Positions 43,519 through 54,238 of a DNA stretch of 64,000 nt are shown here, piece by piece; the first letter of the stretch is position 1; each line of letters begins with the position of its first letter. The notes under the pieces are model-generated. The model did not search any database and was not told the origin of the DNA. It saw only the letters and a program-made list of their open reading frames with translations. This stretch comes from Mucilaginibacter glaciei (GTDB lineage Bacteria > Bacteroidota > Bacteroidia > Sphingobacteriales > Sphingobacteriaceae), in contig NZ_JACWMX010000004.1 of NCBI RefSeq assembly GCF_014773245.1, positions 248,001 to 312,000 on the forward strand, read 5' to 3'. The translations under genes and the position numbers were made by a program.

Positions 43519-44904
43519 TTATTCTGCGGATTTATCCCGCTCTTTCATTTGTTGACTGAAAGATTTTTGGGCAACATCGGGCATTTCTTTAAAATGTCCC
43601 CATGTGCTTTTGAAGAACGTACGTAAAAAATAGTTTTTAGTTTTCCCGCTTAAAAAATCAGTCAGTGTGCGTTTAAGCATCCCATTTTTCCAGGCAGCCC
43701 AGCCCCATTTTTCTTTAGTAGCAACCACACCGCTGTTAACTGCATCGCGGCGGTTAAGCAGCAGCATTTTATGGATATCTATTTTAACGGGGCAAACTTC
43801 GGTACAGGCCCCACACAGGCTTGATGCGTAGCTCAAATGTTTAAACTCTTCCATGCCGCGCATATGCGGCGTTATTACCGACCCTATGGGCCCGCTGTAA
43901 GTAGTTTCATAAGTATGGCCGCCTATATTCTTGTAAACTGGGCAAACGTTCAAACAAGCGCCACAGCGAATACAGTACAGCCCTTGCCGCTGTTCTTTTT
44001 GGGCTAACAGGTTCGTCCGGCCGTTGTCAAGTAGTATCACGTACATTTCTTCGGGACCGTCGGTTTCATGAGGCTGGCGCGGGCCACTTAAAATAGTATT
44101 GTAAACAGTTAGGTTTTGCCCGGTGCCATGTGTAGCCAGCATGGGCCAGAACATATCGAGATCGGCCATTGATGGAATGATCTTCTCTATCCCTACAACG
44201 GCTATATGGATCTTTGGAAAAGTAGTTGTTAGCCTTGCATTACCTTCATTTTCGCTAATAGCGATGCTACCGGTATCGGCAATAAGAAAGTTGGCGCCGG
44301 TAACGCCAACATCGGCCTTTAAATATTTATCGCGCAGCAGTTCGCGCGCTTTTTGGGTTAGCTGTTCGGGCGTAAAATCTAAAGGTGTTCCGAAACGCTC
44401 GTTAAATAACTTGGCTATGTCTTCTTTTGACAAGTGCATGGCCGGCGTTACAATATGGTAGGGGCGCTGGCCCAGCAACTGTACAATGTATTCGCCCAGG
44501 TCGCTCTCCAACGATTCAATGTTGTTGCTTTCTAAAAAATCATTTAAATGAATCTCTTCGGTGGCCATTGATTTGGACTTGATAACTGTTTTAGCACCGG
44601 CTTTTGTGATGATGTTCAAGATCTCACGGTTCGCCTCTTCGGCATCATTGGCCCAGATAACCTTACCACCGCTTTTTTGAAAATTCGATTCAAACTCCGG
44701 TAAAAATTTGTCAAGGTTTTCCATCACCTTCCATTTAATGGCGTGGCCCTTTTTCTTAGCGTTATCCAGGTTAATCAATCGTGACAGGCCCCTATCTACA
44801 GCCGCATCATACTTACCAATATTATAATTAATAATACGGCGATGATCTGTCTCGAAAGCTTTTTGCTCCGAGGCTACCAGAAATTCTGCAGCGGTGTTTC
44901 CCAT
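43519..44904 (-). CDS. LutB-like iron-sulfur lactate-oxidation protein
   Basis: A 461-aa protein. The N-terminal LUD domain (about 60-285) precedes two 4Fe-4S motifs: CIRCGACLNVCP and CGACTEVCP, with a DUF3390-like C terminus. It matches the LutB subunit of the LutABC system that oxidises lactate to pyruvate. LutA and LutC genes are not in the window, so either they lie elsewhere or the protein works with other partners. The C terminus has many basic residues. Confidence 0.9.
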   Translation of the reverse strand: MGNTAAEFLVASEQKAFETDHRRIINYNIGKYDAAVDRGLSRLINLDNAKKKGHAIKWKVMENLDKFLPEFESNFQKSGGKVIWANDAEEANREILNIITKAGAKTVIKSKSMATEEIHLNDFLESNNIESLESDLGEYIVQLLGQRPYHIVTPAMHLSKEDIAKLFNERFGTPLDFTPEQLTQKARELLRDKYLKADVGVTGANFLIADTGSIAISENEGNARLTTTFPKIHIAVVGIEKIIPSMADLDMFWPMLATHGTGQNLTVYNTILSGPRQPHETDGPEEMYVILLDNGRTNLLAQKEQRQGLYCIRCGACLNVCPVYKNIGGHTYETTYSGPIGSVITPHMRGMEEFKHLSYASSLCGACTEVCPVKIDIHKMLLLNRRDAVNSGVVATKEKWGWAAWKNGMLKRTLTDFLSGKTKNYFLRTFFKSTWGHFKEMPDVAQKSFSQQMKERDKSAE

Positions 44905-44988
44905 TTATGCGAAATTAAACAAACCAATTTTTAATACTGAATTAATGAAGCCTTAATTTGAAAAAGGTCGAGGAAACATAATTTAAGA

Positions 44989-45021
44989 ACAAGAAAAGCG
45001 GCCATGAGCCGCTTTTCTTGT
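44989..45021. terminator. Terminator after the M28 peptidase gene
   Basis: A perfect 14-bp stem ACAAGAAAAGCGGC / GCCGCTTTTCTTGT with loop CATGA lies between the M28 peptidase stop and the lutB start. On the minus strand it is followed by AT-rich sequence (AAATTATG), with no long T-run. Confidence 0.75.
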
Positions 45022-45036
45022 CTATTTTGTATGCTA

Positions 45037-46602
45037 CTATCTTGTTGCCTTTGCAATTGGTTTATCAACTACCGGGCGGTTAGCGCGGTTAGCCAATTCC
45101 CAGCCTGTGTAGAATACCAGTTGCGCGCGTTTAGCTAACAACGGGAAATTGATCTTGCTTACTTCGTCGCCGGGCTGGTGATAATCTGGGTGTACGCCGT
45201 TAAAGTAAAATATGATAGGTACGCCGTAACGGGCAAAGTTGTAATGATCTGACCTATAGTAAAACTGGTTAGGATCGTTCAGGTCGTCATACTTGTAGTC
45301 CAGTTTTAGTTTGGTGTAAGTATTGTTGGCATCATCGCCTATTTTATGCAAGTCGCTGCTTAACATGTTTGAACCTATAGGGTAAACATAATTAGCAGAA
45401 TCCGGGCTGTTTTTATACTCATCGCCTACGCGGCCAATCATATCTATATTCAGATCGGCAATAGTATTAGCCAATGGGTAAATAGGATGGTCGGTATAGT
45501 ACTCAGAACCTAAAAGGCCTTTTTCTTCGCCTACATTCCCCAGGAAAAGCACACTGCGTTTAGGGCCGTGACCATCTTTTTTAGCCTGAGAGAAGGCACG
45601 CGCGATCTCTAAAACACCTGTAGTACCAGACCCATCATCATCAGCTCCGTTATTTACCTTGTCGGTAGCACCCGGGCGGGTATTTAACCCAATATGATCA
45701 TAATGGGCCGATATTACCAAAACCTCATTTTTTAATTTAGCGTCAGAACCAGGCATAAAGCCAACCACATCAACCGCTTTAACATCTACCTTATCGGTGT
45801 TGTAAGCAATGCTGGCTATAGTTTGGATCACCTGCGTTTGTTTAGCAGTTGCAGCAGCAGCTTTCAACTGATCGAAAGTTTTGCCCGATGGTTTTACAAA
45901 AGCATCGGCTACTTCTGTGGTGATGTTAAATAAAGGTACCGGCGTACTTGCCGCATCATCTTTTTTAATCCCTAACTGTCCCACAGGTGCATTGCCATTA
46001 AAGCGCTTCAGCATTCCGCCTAATTCGCCATTGGCAGCCAGTATAAGGGCCGGGTTTTTAGCGCGTAAGGCAGCGACTATTTCTTTACGCGTGGTTGATA
46101 ACCTGTAGCTGGTATTTGTTTTTTTACCTTCAACGGGTTTATCCTCGTTGATCATTATTACTACTTTACCTGCAACGTCTGTTCTGGCAAGTTCCTCTTC
46201 TGTACCATAACCAACAAACACAACATTAGGAGCGGTCAGTCTTTTATCAACCATAGACCCCTGTACAAAAAAGTCTTTCCAGGCAGTAAAGTTCTGTCCG
46301 TTTACGTTAAAGGCGGTAATTTTTAATGTGTTTTGAGACAATGGAACATTAAAAAAGTAAGAACCTTTAGGTGCTTCTAAACCTAATTTCTTGAATTCAT
46401 TAGCTATGTAGTTTGCGGCTTTTTCTGCGCCGGCCTTACCGGTTTCGCGGCCTTCAAACTCGTCAGATGCTAAAATGCTCAGGTGTTTCCGGGCATCATC
46501 AGCCGTGATCAGATTAGCGTACTTAACGGCAGTTGGGTTTTGCTGCGCGCAGGCGTTCATTGCAAAGCCAAGCGCAGTTATCCATAAGGGTAATTTATTC
46601 AT
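45037..46602 (-). CDS. Secreted M28-family zinc aminopeptidase
   Basis: A 521-aa exported metallopeptidase. The signal peptide (LPLWITALGFAMNACAQ) looks like a lipoprotein-type signal (ACAQ, possible lipobox). A PA insert spans about 110-230. The M28 core shows SAHYDHIG, NGADDDGSGTTG, GEEKGLLGSEYY and DLNIDMIGR, and SDHYNFARYGVP gives the last His ligand. Two Zn are expected. It would release N-terminal amino acids from peptides in the periplasm or on the cell surface. Confidence 0.92.
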   Translation of the reverse strand: MNKLPLWITALGFAMNACAQQNPTAVKYANLITADDARKHLSILASDEFEGRETGKAGAEKAANYIANEFKKLGLEAPKGSYFFNVPLSQNTLKITAFNVNGQNFTAWKDFFVQGSMVDKRLTAPNVVFVGYGTEEELARTDVAGKVVIMINEDKPVEGKKTNTSYRLSTTRKEIVAALRAKNPALILAANGELGGMLKRFNGNAPVGQLGIKKDDAASTPVPLFNITTEVADAFVKPSGKTFDQLKAAAATAKQTQVIQTIASIAYNTDKVDVKAVDVVGFMPGSDAKLKNEVLVISAHYDHIGLNTRPGATDKVNNGADDDGSGTTGVLEIARAFSQAKKDGHGPKRSVLFLGNVGEEKGLLGSEYYTDHPIYPLANTIADLNIDMIGRVGDEYKNSPDSANYVYPIGSNMLSSDLHKIGDDANNTYTKLKLDYKYDDLNDPNQFYYRSDHYNFARYGVPIIFYFNGVHPDYHQPGDEVSKINFPLLAKRAQLVFYTGWELANRANRPVVDKPIAKATR

Positions 46603-46618
46603 TAGTTTTTATTGGTTA

Positions 46619-47056
46619 TTAACAGCTTATTTTGACGACACGCCTTTCATGGCGGCCGCCTTCAAACTCTTCAGTCAGGAAAGTTTCGATCGTTTTTTTT
46701 GCCTCTTCCAGGCTCATGTGTTTTGCCGGCAGGCAAAGGATATTGGCATCATTATGAGTGCGTGCAGGGATAGCCAGTTCGTGCTTCCAGCAAATAGCGG
46801 CACGGATATCCTGGTGCTTATTTGCCGTCATGGCTACACCATTGGCACTGCCGCAAAGCAAAATGCCAAAGTCAACGTCGCCATTTTCTACAGCTAACGC
46901 TACAGGGTGCGAAAAATCGGGGTAATCGGCAGATTCGGTTGAGTATGTGCCAAAGTCATTAAAAGAAATGTCATCGCCGAACATGCCTAATATGGCTTGT
47001 TTGTAATCGAAACCGGCGTGGTCTGCACCGATAGCTATTTTTAATCCCTTTTTCAT
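46619..47056 (-). CDS. rpiB: Ribose-5-phosphate isomerase B
   Basis: A 145-aa RpiB/LacAB enzyme. KIAIGADHAGFDYKQAIL near the N terminus and FGILLCGSANGVAMTANK in the middle are the family signatures. It duplicates the RpiA reaction with an unrelated fold, and some RpiB proteins prefer other sugars (e.g. allose-6-phosphate). I chose ATG 47056 over a TTG three codons upstream. A perfect -7 box lies 6 nt before the ATG. Confidence 0.93.
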   Translation of the reverse strand: MKKGLKIAIGADHAGFDYKQAILGMFGDDISFNDFGTYSTESADYPDFSHPVALAVENGDVDFGILLCGSANGVAMTANKHQDIRAAICWKHELAIPARTHNDANILCLPAKHMSLEEAKKTIETFLTEEFEGGRHERRVVKISC

Positions 47057-47062
47057 CAAGTT

Positions 47063-47070
47063 CAAATGTA
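47063..47070 (-). promoter_or_regulatory. -7 promoter box of rpiB
   Basis: The minus strand reads TACATTTG, a perfect TAnnTTTG match, 6 nt before the ATG at 47056. Confidence 0.5.
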
Positions 47071-47114
47071 TAAATTTTATGAGTTGACGAAGGTAAAGAT
47101 TTTGTTAGACAACC

Positions 47115-47975
47115 TTAAACTGCGGCGTTCTCGCGGGCCAGTTTTCTTCGTTCTACCACACCAGCTACCAATATGCCTATTTCATACAAAATAAACAGAG
47201 GGATACTTACTATGGTCATGGTAAGCATATCTGGAGTTGGTGTTACGATAGCCGCAATAACCAAGATTACTACTACCGCATACCGGCGTGTTTCGCGCAT
47301 AAATTTCTGCGTTAGTATACCCAATGAAGACAGTACATATACTAAAATAGGGAGCTCAAAAACAACACCGGTTGCCAGGGTTAGAGTTGCTACAGAAGAT
47401 AGATAAGAATCTACAGTGAACAAATTCTGAATTTTGGAACTAACCGTAAAGTTTGAGAGGAAGTTGATAGATTCGGGAGTGATAATAAAATAACCAAACA
47501 TTACCCCTAATATGAACAAGCCTGTAGCATAAAGCACAAAACCGCTGGCTGCTTTGCGCTCTTTTTCATGCAGTGCTGGTTTAATAAAACGCCATAATTC
47601 CCACAGTAAATAAGGGAAGCCAGCAGTTATGCCAATTAATAATCCTGAATTAATTTGGAGGGTAAATTGTCCCGCCATATCTGTATTAATCAAGTCGATA
47701 TTGATCTTATTAATACAAAATCCGTCGCGGTGTAACCATGCACCCAACTCGCATAACATGCGGTAAGTCCAAAAGCTGGGTCTGCTTGGACCCATAATAA
47801 TGGTGTCAAATATAAAGTCGTAAAAATAAAAGGCTAAGCAGGTAAAAATAACAATAGCAATAGCAGAGCGTACGAGGTGCCATCGTAAAGCTTCAAGGTG
47901 GTCAAAAAATGACATTTCGGCCTCCATGGTTTGGCCTTTCTCTTTGATCGCCTTAATTAGTTTGTTGTCGCTCAT
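47115..47975 (-). CDS. tatC: Sec-independent protein translocase TatC
   Basis: A 286-aa inner-membrane receptor of the Tat pathway with six membrane segments. MSFFDHLEALRWHLVRSAIA is the N-terminal signature, and the family FxxP and GxxxxxP turns follow. Two extra loop regions (around 60-95) are longer than in E. coli TatC. It recognises twin-arginine signal peptides; a protein with such a signal is encoded at 57448-58323. tatA/B genes are not in this window. Confidence 0.95.
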   Translation of the reverse strand: MSDNKLIKAIKEKGQTMEAEMSFFDHLEALRWHLVRSAIAIVIFTCLAFYFYDFIFDTIIMGPSRPSFWTYRMLCELGAWLHRDGFCINKINIDLINTDMAGQFTLQINSGLLIGITAGFPYLLWELWRFIKPALHEKERKAASGFVLYATGLFILGVMFGYFIITPESINFLSNFTVSSKIQNLFTVDSYLSSVATLTLATGVVFELPILVYVLSSLGILTQKFMRETRRYAVVVILVIAAIVTPTPDMLTMTIVSIPLFILYEIGILVAGVVERRKLARENAAV

Positions 47976-48055
47976 TGCTTATATTAAATATCAGCCTGTG
48001 TATCAACGCAGGAATGCTACTTACGTTTTTTATATCCGTGAAAGTTTTATAAATC

Positions 48056-49390
<1,335 letters not shown>

Positions 49391-49397
49391 AGTTTCA

Positions 49398-49485
49398 ATG
49401 TGCAAATTATAAATGTGCAGATGTGCAGATGCTTTTGAACATGCAATTTATCCGCACATTCGCATATCTGCATATTGGCACATCT
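49398..49485. repeat. Intergenic palindrome, ATGTGCAAAT word family
   Basis: The left arm has ATGTGCAAATTATAAATGTG and CAGATGTGCAGATGC, and the right arm the inverted words GCATATCTGC, ATATTGGCACATC. It fills the gap between accB and accC. It shares its vocabulary with 19870-19946. Confidence 0.65.
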
Positions 49486-49486
49486 A

Positions 49487-49963
49487 CTATTTAGGTTCAA
49501 CTAAAAATAAAGGCTGGTCATATTCAACCGGCGATGCATTATCAACCAATATCTTAACGATCCGGCCAGATACTTCAGACTCGATCTCATTAAACAATTT
49601 CATCGCTTCAATAATACACAATACACTACCGGTATTTATTTCATCGCCTACGTTAACAAATAGCGGTTTTTCCGGAGATGCTGAACGGTAGAAAGTGCCG
49701 ATCATTGGCGATTTAATAGTGATGTAGTTGGTAATATCTGCAACAGCGGCCGCAGGCTCGGTAGTTGCAGGGGCGCTTGCGGGCAATGCCGCAGGCAGCG
49801 GTGCCTGTGCTGCTGCCAATGGTGCAGGGATACTCGCATTTACATACGTTGGCGCATCATTGGTTTTTATAGTGATCTTAAAATTCTCTTGTTCGATAGA
49901 AACTTCATTTACACCAGATTTGGAAACAAAGCGTATAAGATCTTGAATTTGTTTAATATCCAT
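49487..49963 (-). CDS. accB: Biotin carboxyl carrier protein
   Basis: A 158-aa BCCP. The N-terminal region ([20 protein letters not shown]) is followed by an Ala/Pro-rich linker (about 45-75) and the biotinyl domain at about 80-158. The biotinylated Lys is K122 in IEAMKLF. It carries carboxylate from AccC to the carboxyltransferase. Its location between fabH and accC, with a repeat in the accB-accC gap, fits the common fatty-acid operon order. Confidence 0.97.
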   Translation of the reverse strand: MDIKQIQDLIRFVSKSGVNEVSIEQENFKITIKTNDAPTYVNASIPAPLAAAQAPLPAALPASAPATTEPAAAVADITNYITIKSPMIGTFYRSASPEKPLFVNVGDEINTGSVLCIIEAMKLFNEIESEVSGRIVKILVDNASPVEYDQPLFLVEPK

Positions 49964-49989
49964 AGTAAGCGATAATTGGTTCGGATAAA

Positions 49990-50037
49990 AGTATGTATAA
50001 AATATGCAAATGTGCTGCTATGCAAATGTGCAAATGA
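49990..50037. repeat. Tandem words ATGCAAATGTG upstream of accB
   Basis: The sequence has ATGCAAATGTGC, then ATGCAAATGTGCAAATG, related to the words at 49398-49485 but mainly direct, with no clear inverted arm. It lies between fabH and accB. Confidence 0.45.
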
Positions 50038-50125
50038 TTTTTAATGAATATAATTATTTAACACGTTTAATTTTAAGATGTTTTAATTTAAATATGCTGT
50101 GAGCACACCCAATTTTACGTCTAAT

Positions 50126-51115
50126 TTAATACGCCCACTTTAAATAAATAGACCCCCATGTAAAGCCGCCGCCAAAAGCTGCTAAAATAAGGTTGTCCCC
50201 TTTTTTGAATTTACTTTCCCACTCCCATAAACAAAGCGGGATAGTTCCGTTGGTGGTATTGCCGTAACGTTCAATATTTACAACTACCTTGTCGGCACTA
50301 AGGCCTGTACGGCTTGCTGTAGCATCAATAATTCGTTTATTTGCCTGATGCGGTACCAGCCATGCAATATCGTCTGAAGTGAGGCTATTGCGCTCCATTA
50401 CTTCAGCAGCCACATCGGCCATATTGGTGACGGCAAATTTAAATACAGCCTGGCCTTCCTGATAAGCATAATGTTCTTTTGCTGCAACGGTTTCATGTGA
50501 TGCAGGGCTAACGGAACCGCCCGATTTTTGGAATAATAAATGGGCCCCAGAGCCATCACTCTTTAAAACAGAATCCATAATACCATAACCATCGGTATTA
50601 GGTTCAAGCAACGCGCAACCGCAGCCATCGCCAAATATGATACAGGTAGCACGGTCTTCATAATTAATGATCGACGACATTTTGTCGCCGCCTACTACTA
50701 ACACCTTGGTGTGCTTGCCGCTCTCAATAAATTGTGCGCCGGTAGCTAAACCGAACAAAAAGCCGGAGCAAGCTGCTTGCAGATCATATCCCCATGCTTT
50801 TGTAGCGCCAATTTTATGTGCAAGTATATTTGCCGTTGCCGGGAAAGGCAGATCGGGCGTGGTGGTACAGAAAATGATCAAATCAATTTCTTCGGCAGTT
50901 ATGCCGCGTTTTTTTAGCAATCCTTCAACAGCGGGTACTGCCATGTCTGATGTGCCTAAGCCTTCGCCTTTCAGTATCCTGCGCTCTTTGATCCCTGTAC
51001 GGCTGGTTATCCATTCGTCATTAGTATCAACCATTGTTTCCAGCTCGTGGTTAGTTAGCACATAGTCGGGCACGTAACCATTTACAGCGGTAATAGCAGC
51101 ATGAATTTTACTCAT
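50126..51115 (-). CDS. fabH: Beta-ketoacyl-ACP synthase III
   Basis: A 329-aa thiolase-fold enzyme that starts fatty-acid synthesis by joining acyl-CoA with malonyl-ACP. The active Cys lies in LQAACSGFLFGLATG, the His in WLVPHQANKRII, and the Asn in ERYGNTTNGTIPL. Gene order plsX-fabH-accB-accC is typical. With the branched-chain E1 in the window it can supply branched primers, consistent with iso-fatty acids in this phylum. Confidence 0.97.
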   Translation of the reverse strand: MSKIHAAITAVNGYVPDYVLTNHELETMVDTNDEWITSRTGIKERRILKGEGLGTSDMAVPAVEGLLKKRGITAEEIDLIIFCTTTPDLPFPATANILAHKIGATKAWGYDLQAACSGFLFGLATGAQFIESGKHTKVLVVGGDKMSSIINYEDRATCIIFGDGCGCALLEPNTDGYGIMDSVLKSDGSGAHLLFQKSGGSVSPASHETVAAKEHYAYQEGQAVFKFAVTNMADVAAEVMERNSLTSDDIAWLVPHQANKRIIDATASRTGLSADKVVVNIERYGNTTNGTIPLCLWEWESKFKKGDNLILAAFGGGFTWGSIYLKWAY

Positions 51116-51119
51116 ATTT

Positions 51120-52058
51120 TTACTGAAAAGCCTGTTTAATTTTATCTATAAGATTGGTTTCGATGATGTTTTTTGACAACAAGATCATATTCTTTATAGC
51201 TTCCGGACTGGAGATACCGTGCCCAACAACAACGGGGGCGTTGACACCCAAAATTGGGCTGCCGCCATACTGCTCGTAATTGAACCGGTCAAAAAATTCG
51301 TCTTTAAATTTTTTCTTGAGCGATATAACGTAAAATGATTCGGCAAGTTTAAGTATTACGTTACCCGTAAAGCCGTCGCAAACTACCACGTCGTTATTGT
51401 CTTCAAAAAGGTCGCGCCCCTCAATATTGCCCACAAAGTTGAATAATTTAGAATCGCGCATTAAAGGATAGGTTGCCTGTAAAAGCAGGTTGCCTTTTTC
51501 TTCCTCTTCGCCAATATTCATCAGCGCAATACGGGGATTATCAATATGGTAAACAGACTCGGCCAGCAGGCTGCCTAAAATACCAAATTGCAGCAATACA
51601 TCAGGTTTGCAATCAGCATTGGCACCTACATCCAAAATAATACCCAAACCTCCTTTAAGTTTGGGTACAATCGCGGTCATACAAGGGCGTATTACGCCCG
51701 GTATAGTTTTAACGCTGAACATAGAACCAACCAGCATAGCCCCGGTATTACCTGCCGAAGAAAAAGCCTGAATGCTATTTTCCTTCAACATTTTAAACCC
51801 AACGGAAATGCTTGAATCGGGCTTTTGAACAATAGCCTTTGTGGGGTGCTCGCCCATAGTGATCACTTCGGTTGTGTGCACAAACTCGAACAGATCAGGG
51901 CTTACGTTATTTTCCTGAAGAATAGAAACTGCAACATCTTTATCGCCAATAAGAACAAGCTTTTGGCCTGCAGCTAAAACTTTTTGAGCTTCAATTGCAC
52001 CTAAAACAGTTGCTTTGGGGGCATAATCGCCACCCATAATATCTAAGCCAATCTTCAT
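51120..52058 (-). CDS. plsX: Phosphate acyltransferase PlsX
   Basis: A 312-aa enzyme that turns acyl-ACP into acyl-phosphate for phospholipid synthesis. KIGLDIMGGDYAPKATVLG starts it, and SSAGNTGAMLVGSMFSVKT and DVGANADCKPDVLLQFG are family motifs. The fabH start is 4 bp after its stop. It is third in the operon DUF177-rpmF-plsX-fabH-accB-accC. Confidence 0.97.
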   Translation of the reverse strand: MKIGLDIMGGDYAPKATVLGAIEAQKVLAAGQKLVLIGDKDVAVSILQENNVSPDLFEFVHTTEVITMGEHPTKAIVQKPDSSISVGFKMLKENSIQAFSSAGNTGAMLVGSMFSVKTIPGVIRPCMTAIVPKLKGGLGIILDVGANADCKPDVLLQFGILGSLLAESVYHIDNPRIALMNIGEEEEKGNLLLQATYPLMRDSKLFNFVGNIEGRDLFEDNNDVVVCDGFTGNVILKLAESFYVISLKKKFKDEFFDRFNYEQYGGSPILGVNAPVVVGHGISSPEAIKNMILLSKNIIETNLIDKIKQAFQ

Positions 52059-52072
52059 TGCAGAAAATTAAC

Positions 52073-52261
52073 TTATGCTACAGCTTTCTCAATAAGAATT
52101 TTACCATTGAAGTATACGTTACCATCAACAGTATAAGCTCTGTGAGGCAAGTGTACAGCGCCGGTAGTTTGGCAAGTTGTTAAAGTAGGCGCTACTGCTT
52201 TATAATGCGTTCTGCGTTTATCTCTTCTTGATTTTGAAATTTTCCGTTTTGGATGTGCCAT
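52073..52261 (-). CDS. rpmF: 50S ribosomal protein L32
   Basis: A 62-aa ribosomal protein with the conserved [20 protein letters not shown] start. The zinc-binding Cys set found in many L32 proteins is absent apart from one Cys, as in the C-minus form. It lies between the DUF177 and plsX genes, the standard bacterial arrangement. Confidence 0.97.
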   Translation of the reverse strand: MAHPKRKISKSRRDKRRTHYKAVAPTLTTCQTTGAVHLPHRAYTVDGNVYFNGKILIEKAVA

Positions 52262-52277
52262 AACTTAGCGTATTTTA

Positions 52278-52799
52278 TTATTTTAATTTTTTGAGTGCAT
52301 CCCATCTCGGGTCTGCCTGCTCTGCTTGTTCATCATTTACCGATAGCTTTCTCAAGTTATCAAGCATTTCCTCTTCACACTGTTTACCGTTACCCTCATT
52401 ACTGCATTCGGCAATAAATGGCAGGGCCACGTTAACGTATTCATATATCAGCCCCGCAACGTTGATCTCGTGATCGTTTTTACCGAGTGTAATAATCTCA
52501 TCATCTTCGCCCATTTCCTCATCGGTAAACCGGGCAATTTGCTGCTCCTGTATATCAATGGGCTGCTGATACTCTGACAAGCACTTATCGCAAGTGGCGG
52601 TAATAGTACCGGTGATGTCAAAGTCCAGTATTAACATCGTTTCCTGCTTTTCCAATTCAATTACACACTTTAAATCGGCTTTCTTTACCAGCGAATAATC
52701 AAACTCGTTAAAAAACTCGTCTGTAACATCATATTCAAAAGTATGCTTCCCCAGCTTTAAGCCGGTAAAAGGTATTGCATATGTGCGTAGCGATTTCAA
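52278..52799 (-). CDS. DUF177 (YceD-like) protein
   Basis: A 173-aa protein. The DUF177 core has TGTITATCDKCLSEYQQPID near residue 75 (CxxC), and another Cys pair in CSNEGNGKQCEEE near 138, possibly a metal site. YceD proteins are linked to 23S rRNA processing and always precede rpmF; this one starts the operon. The final residues DPRWDALKKLK are the usual family end. Confidence 0.9.
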   Translation of the reverse strand: MKSLRTYAIPFTGLKLGKHTFEYDVTDEFFNEFDYSLVKKADLKCVIELEKQETMLILDFDITGTITATCDKCLSEYQQPIDIQEQQIARFTDEEMGEDDEIITLGKNDHEINVAGLIYEYVNVALPFIAECSNEGNGKQCEEEMLDNLRKLSVNDEQAEQADPRWDALKKLK

Positions 52800-52973
52800 T
52801 GAGCAACAATTAGCCCGTAAATGTAGGTAAATTTCCTAAATGTGGAAAGTGTTTTTTTTAAATGGTTTTAAGGTTATAAACATTGCTTGTTGGCGGGACG
52901 TCAAAGGCGAAAGGTCAAAGCACAAAGGCGCATTAAAGGTAGCATAAATGCATACTTAATCTTGCACTTTTGA

Positions 52974-54158
52974 TTAAATTTTTAACCTGATGTTGATCTT
53001 TTGCAACAACCCGGTTAGCCACACAATTACAAACGAGAACAGAAAACACCTGATGAGGCCGCCCGTGCCCTGGTCAAGAAAATCTGGATAGGCAAAGTCT
53101 GTAATTTGGTACAGCGGGTATACCAGGAATGGGATAAGATAACACATAAATGTACCCGTACCCGCTGGTTCTATCACCTTAAACCAGCTATATTTCTGTT
53201 TAATATCTACCAGGAAAACAAACCCTGCGTAAATGATAAGGCTTATACCGGTGCATATCAATACCCATGACGGGGTATCGCGCGCCTTAGAAATACCGCC
53301 GCTAAAGTAGCGAACAATAAACCCAAGGTTAAACAGGATGATAGCCATCAATATCATAGCTACCCAAAGCATCTTCAACTCATTATTTTGCCGCAGGCGG
53401 ATATAGAGCACCGACACAAAAACGCCGGCCATAGTAAAGGCTTGCATAGCGCCGTTGCCGGCTATCCAAACATACTTTTGTACACCGCTTAAAAAGCCCA
53501 GCATCCCAAAATGGAAATCGATATTAAAAAACATAAAGAACAGCCAGGCCGTTGCCTGTACCCATAATGCGCCGTTGCTGTAATGATAAATAAAAGCGCA
53601 AAGCAGGTAAGCCCAGCCAATAAGCCCCAATATACCCCACCAGGTTAAATGCAGCCAGGGATGGTTTGGATCTGTACTTTTATAAAGGATACACATCGTA
53701 ATGAGCAATATAACCCCCAACCCTTGTAGCAAATAGCGGTAGGTGAGAGACGTCCATTTGCTGTAATCTAAAAAGATGAAGAAAAAGCTAAATGTAGCCA
53801 GGCTATCCCAAACAGGTTTGGGTAAAATAGTGTGCACATCATCGTAAGTTTCCATATTGGCATGAAAAAAACCAATAAAAATTAGCGCAAATGACCGGGT
53901 AATGATGCGCATCGGGATCTTGGCATCCTCTTTTTTTTGGCGGTGCTCAAAAGCATAGGGGATAGATAAACCCACTATAAATAAAAATGCAGGGAATATG
54001 GTATCGGCAAGCCCTAAACCGTCGGCATTTATTGCAGCATGTTTGAGCCATTGAGGGGTATTTGGCACACCGTCAAGATCATTAACAAAGATCATCAGGA
54101 ACATGGTAACCGCACGAAACGCATCAATTGACCTGATGCGGTTAATTAAATTACTCAT
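52974..54158 (-). CDS. NagX/HGSNAT-like membrane acyltransferase (DUF5009)
   Basis: A 394-aa inner-membrane protein with about 10 segments. The start IRSIDAFRAVTMFLMIFVND is the DUF5009/NagX signature, followed by PNTPQWLKHAA and ADTIFPAFLFIVGLSIPYAF. Relatives transfer acetyl groups to glucosamine-type sugars across the membrane (human HGSNAT acts on heparan sulfate). The role here is inferred to be in amino-sugar metabolism; the PIG-L deacetylase at 11.7 kb could act on related substrates. Confidence 0.9.
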   Translation of the reverse strand: MSNLINRIRSIDAFRAVTMFLMIFVNDLDGVPNTPQWLKHAAINADGLGLADTIFPAFLFIVGLSIPYAFEHRQKKEDAKIPMRIITRSFALIFIGFFHANMETYDDVHTILPKPVWDSLATFSFFFIFLDYSKWTSLTYRYLLQGLGVILLITMCILYKSTDPNHPWLHLTWWGILGLIGWAYLLCAFIYHYSNGALWVQATAWLFFMFFNIDFHFGMLGFLSGVQKYVWIAGNGAMQAFTMAGVFVSVLYIRLRQNNELKMLWVAMILMAIILFNLGFIVRYFSGGISKARDTPSWVLICTGISLIIYAGFVFLVDIKQKYSWFKVIEPAGTGTFMCYLIPFLVYPLYQITDFAYPDFLDQGTGGLIRCFLFSFVIVWLTGLLQKINIRLKI

Positions 54159-54238
54159 TAAACAGGGAAATGTATTTTAGAGATGAATGTTTTAACTTAA
54201 CGGTAATTATTTTAAAACAGTATTCCTAACAGTGGTAT

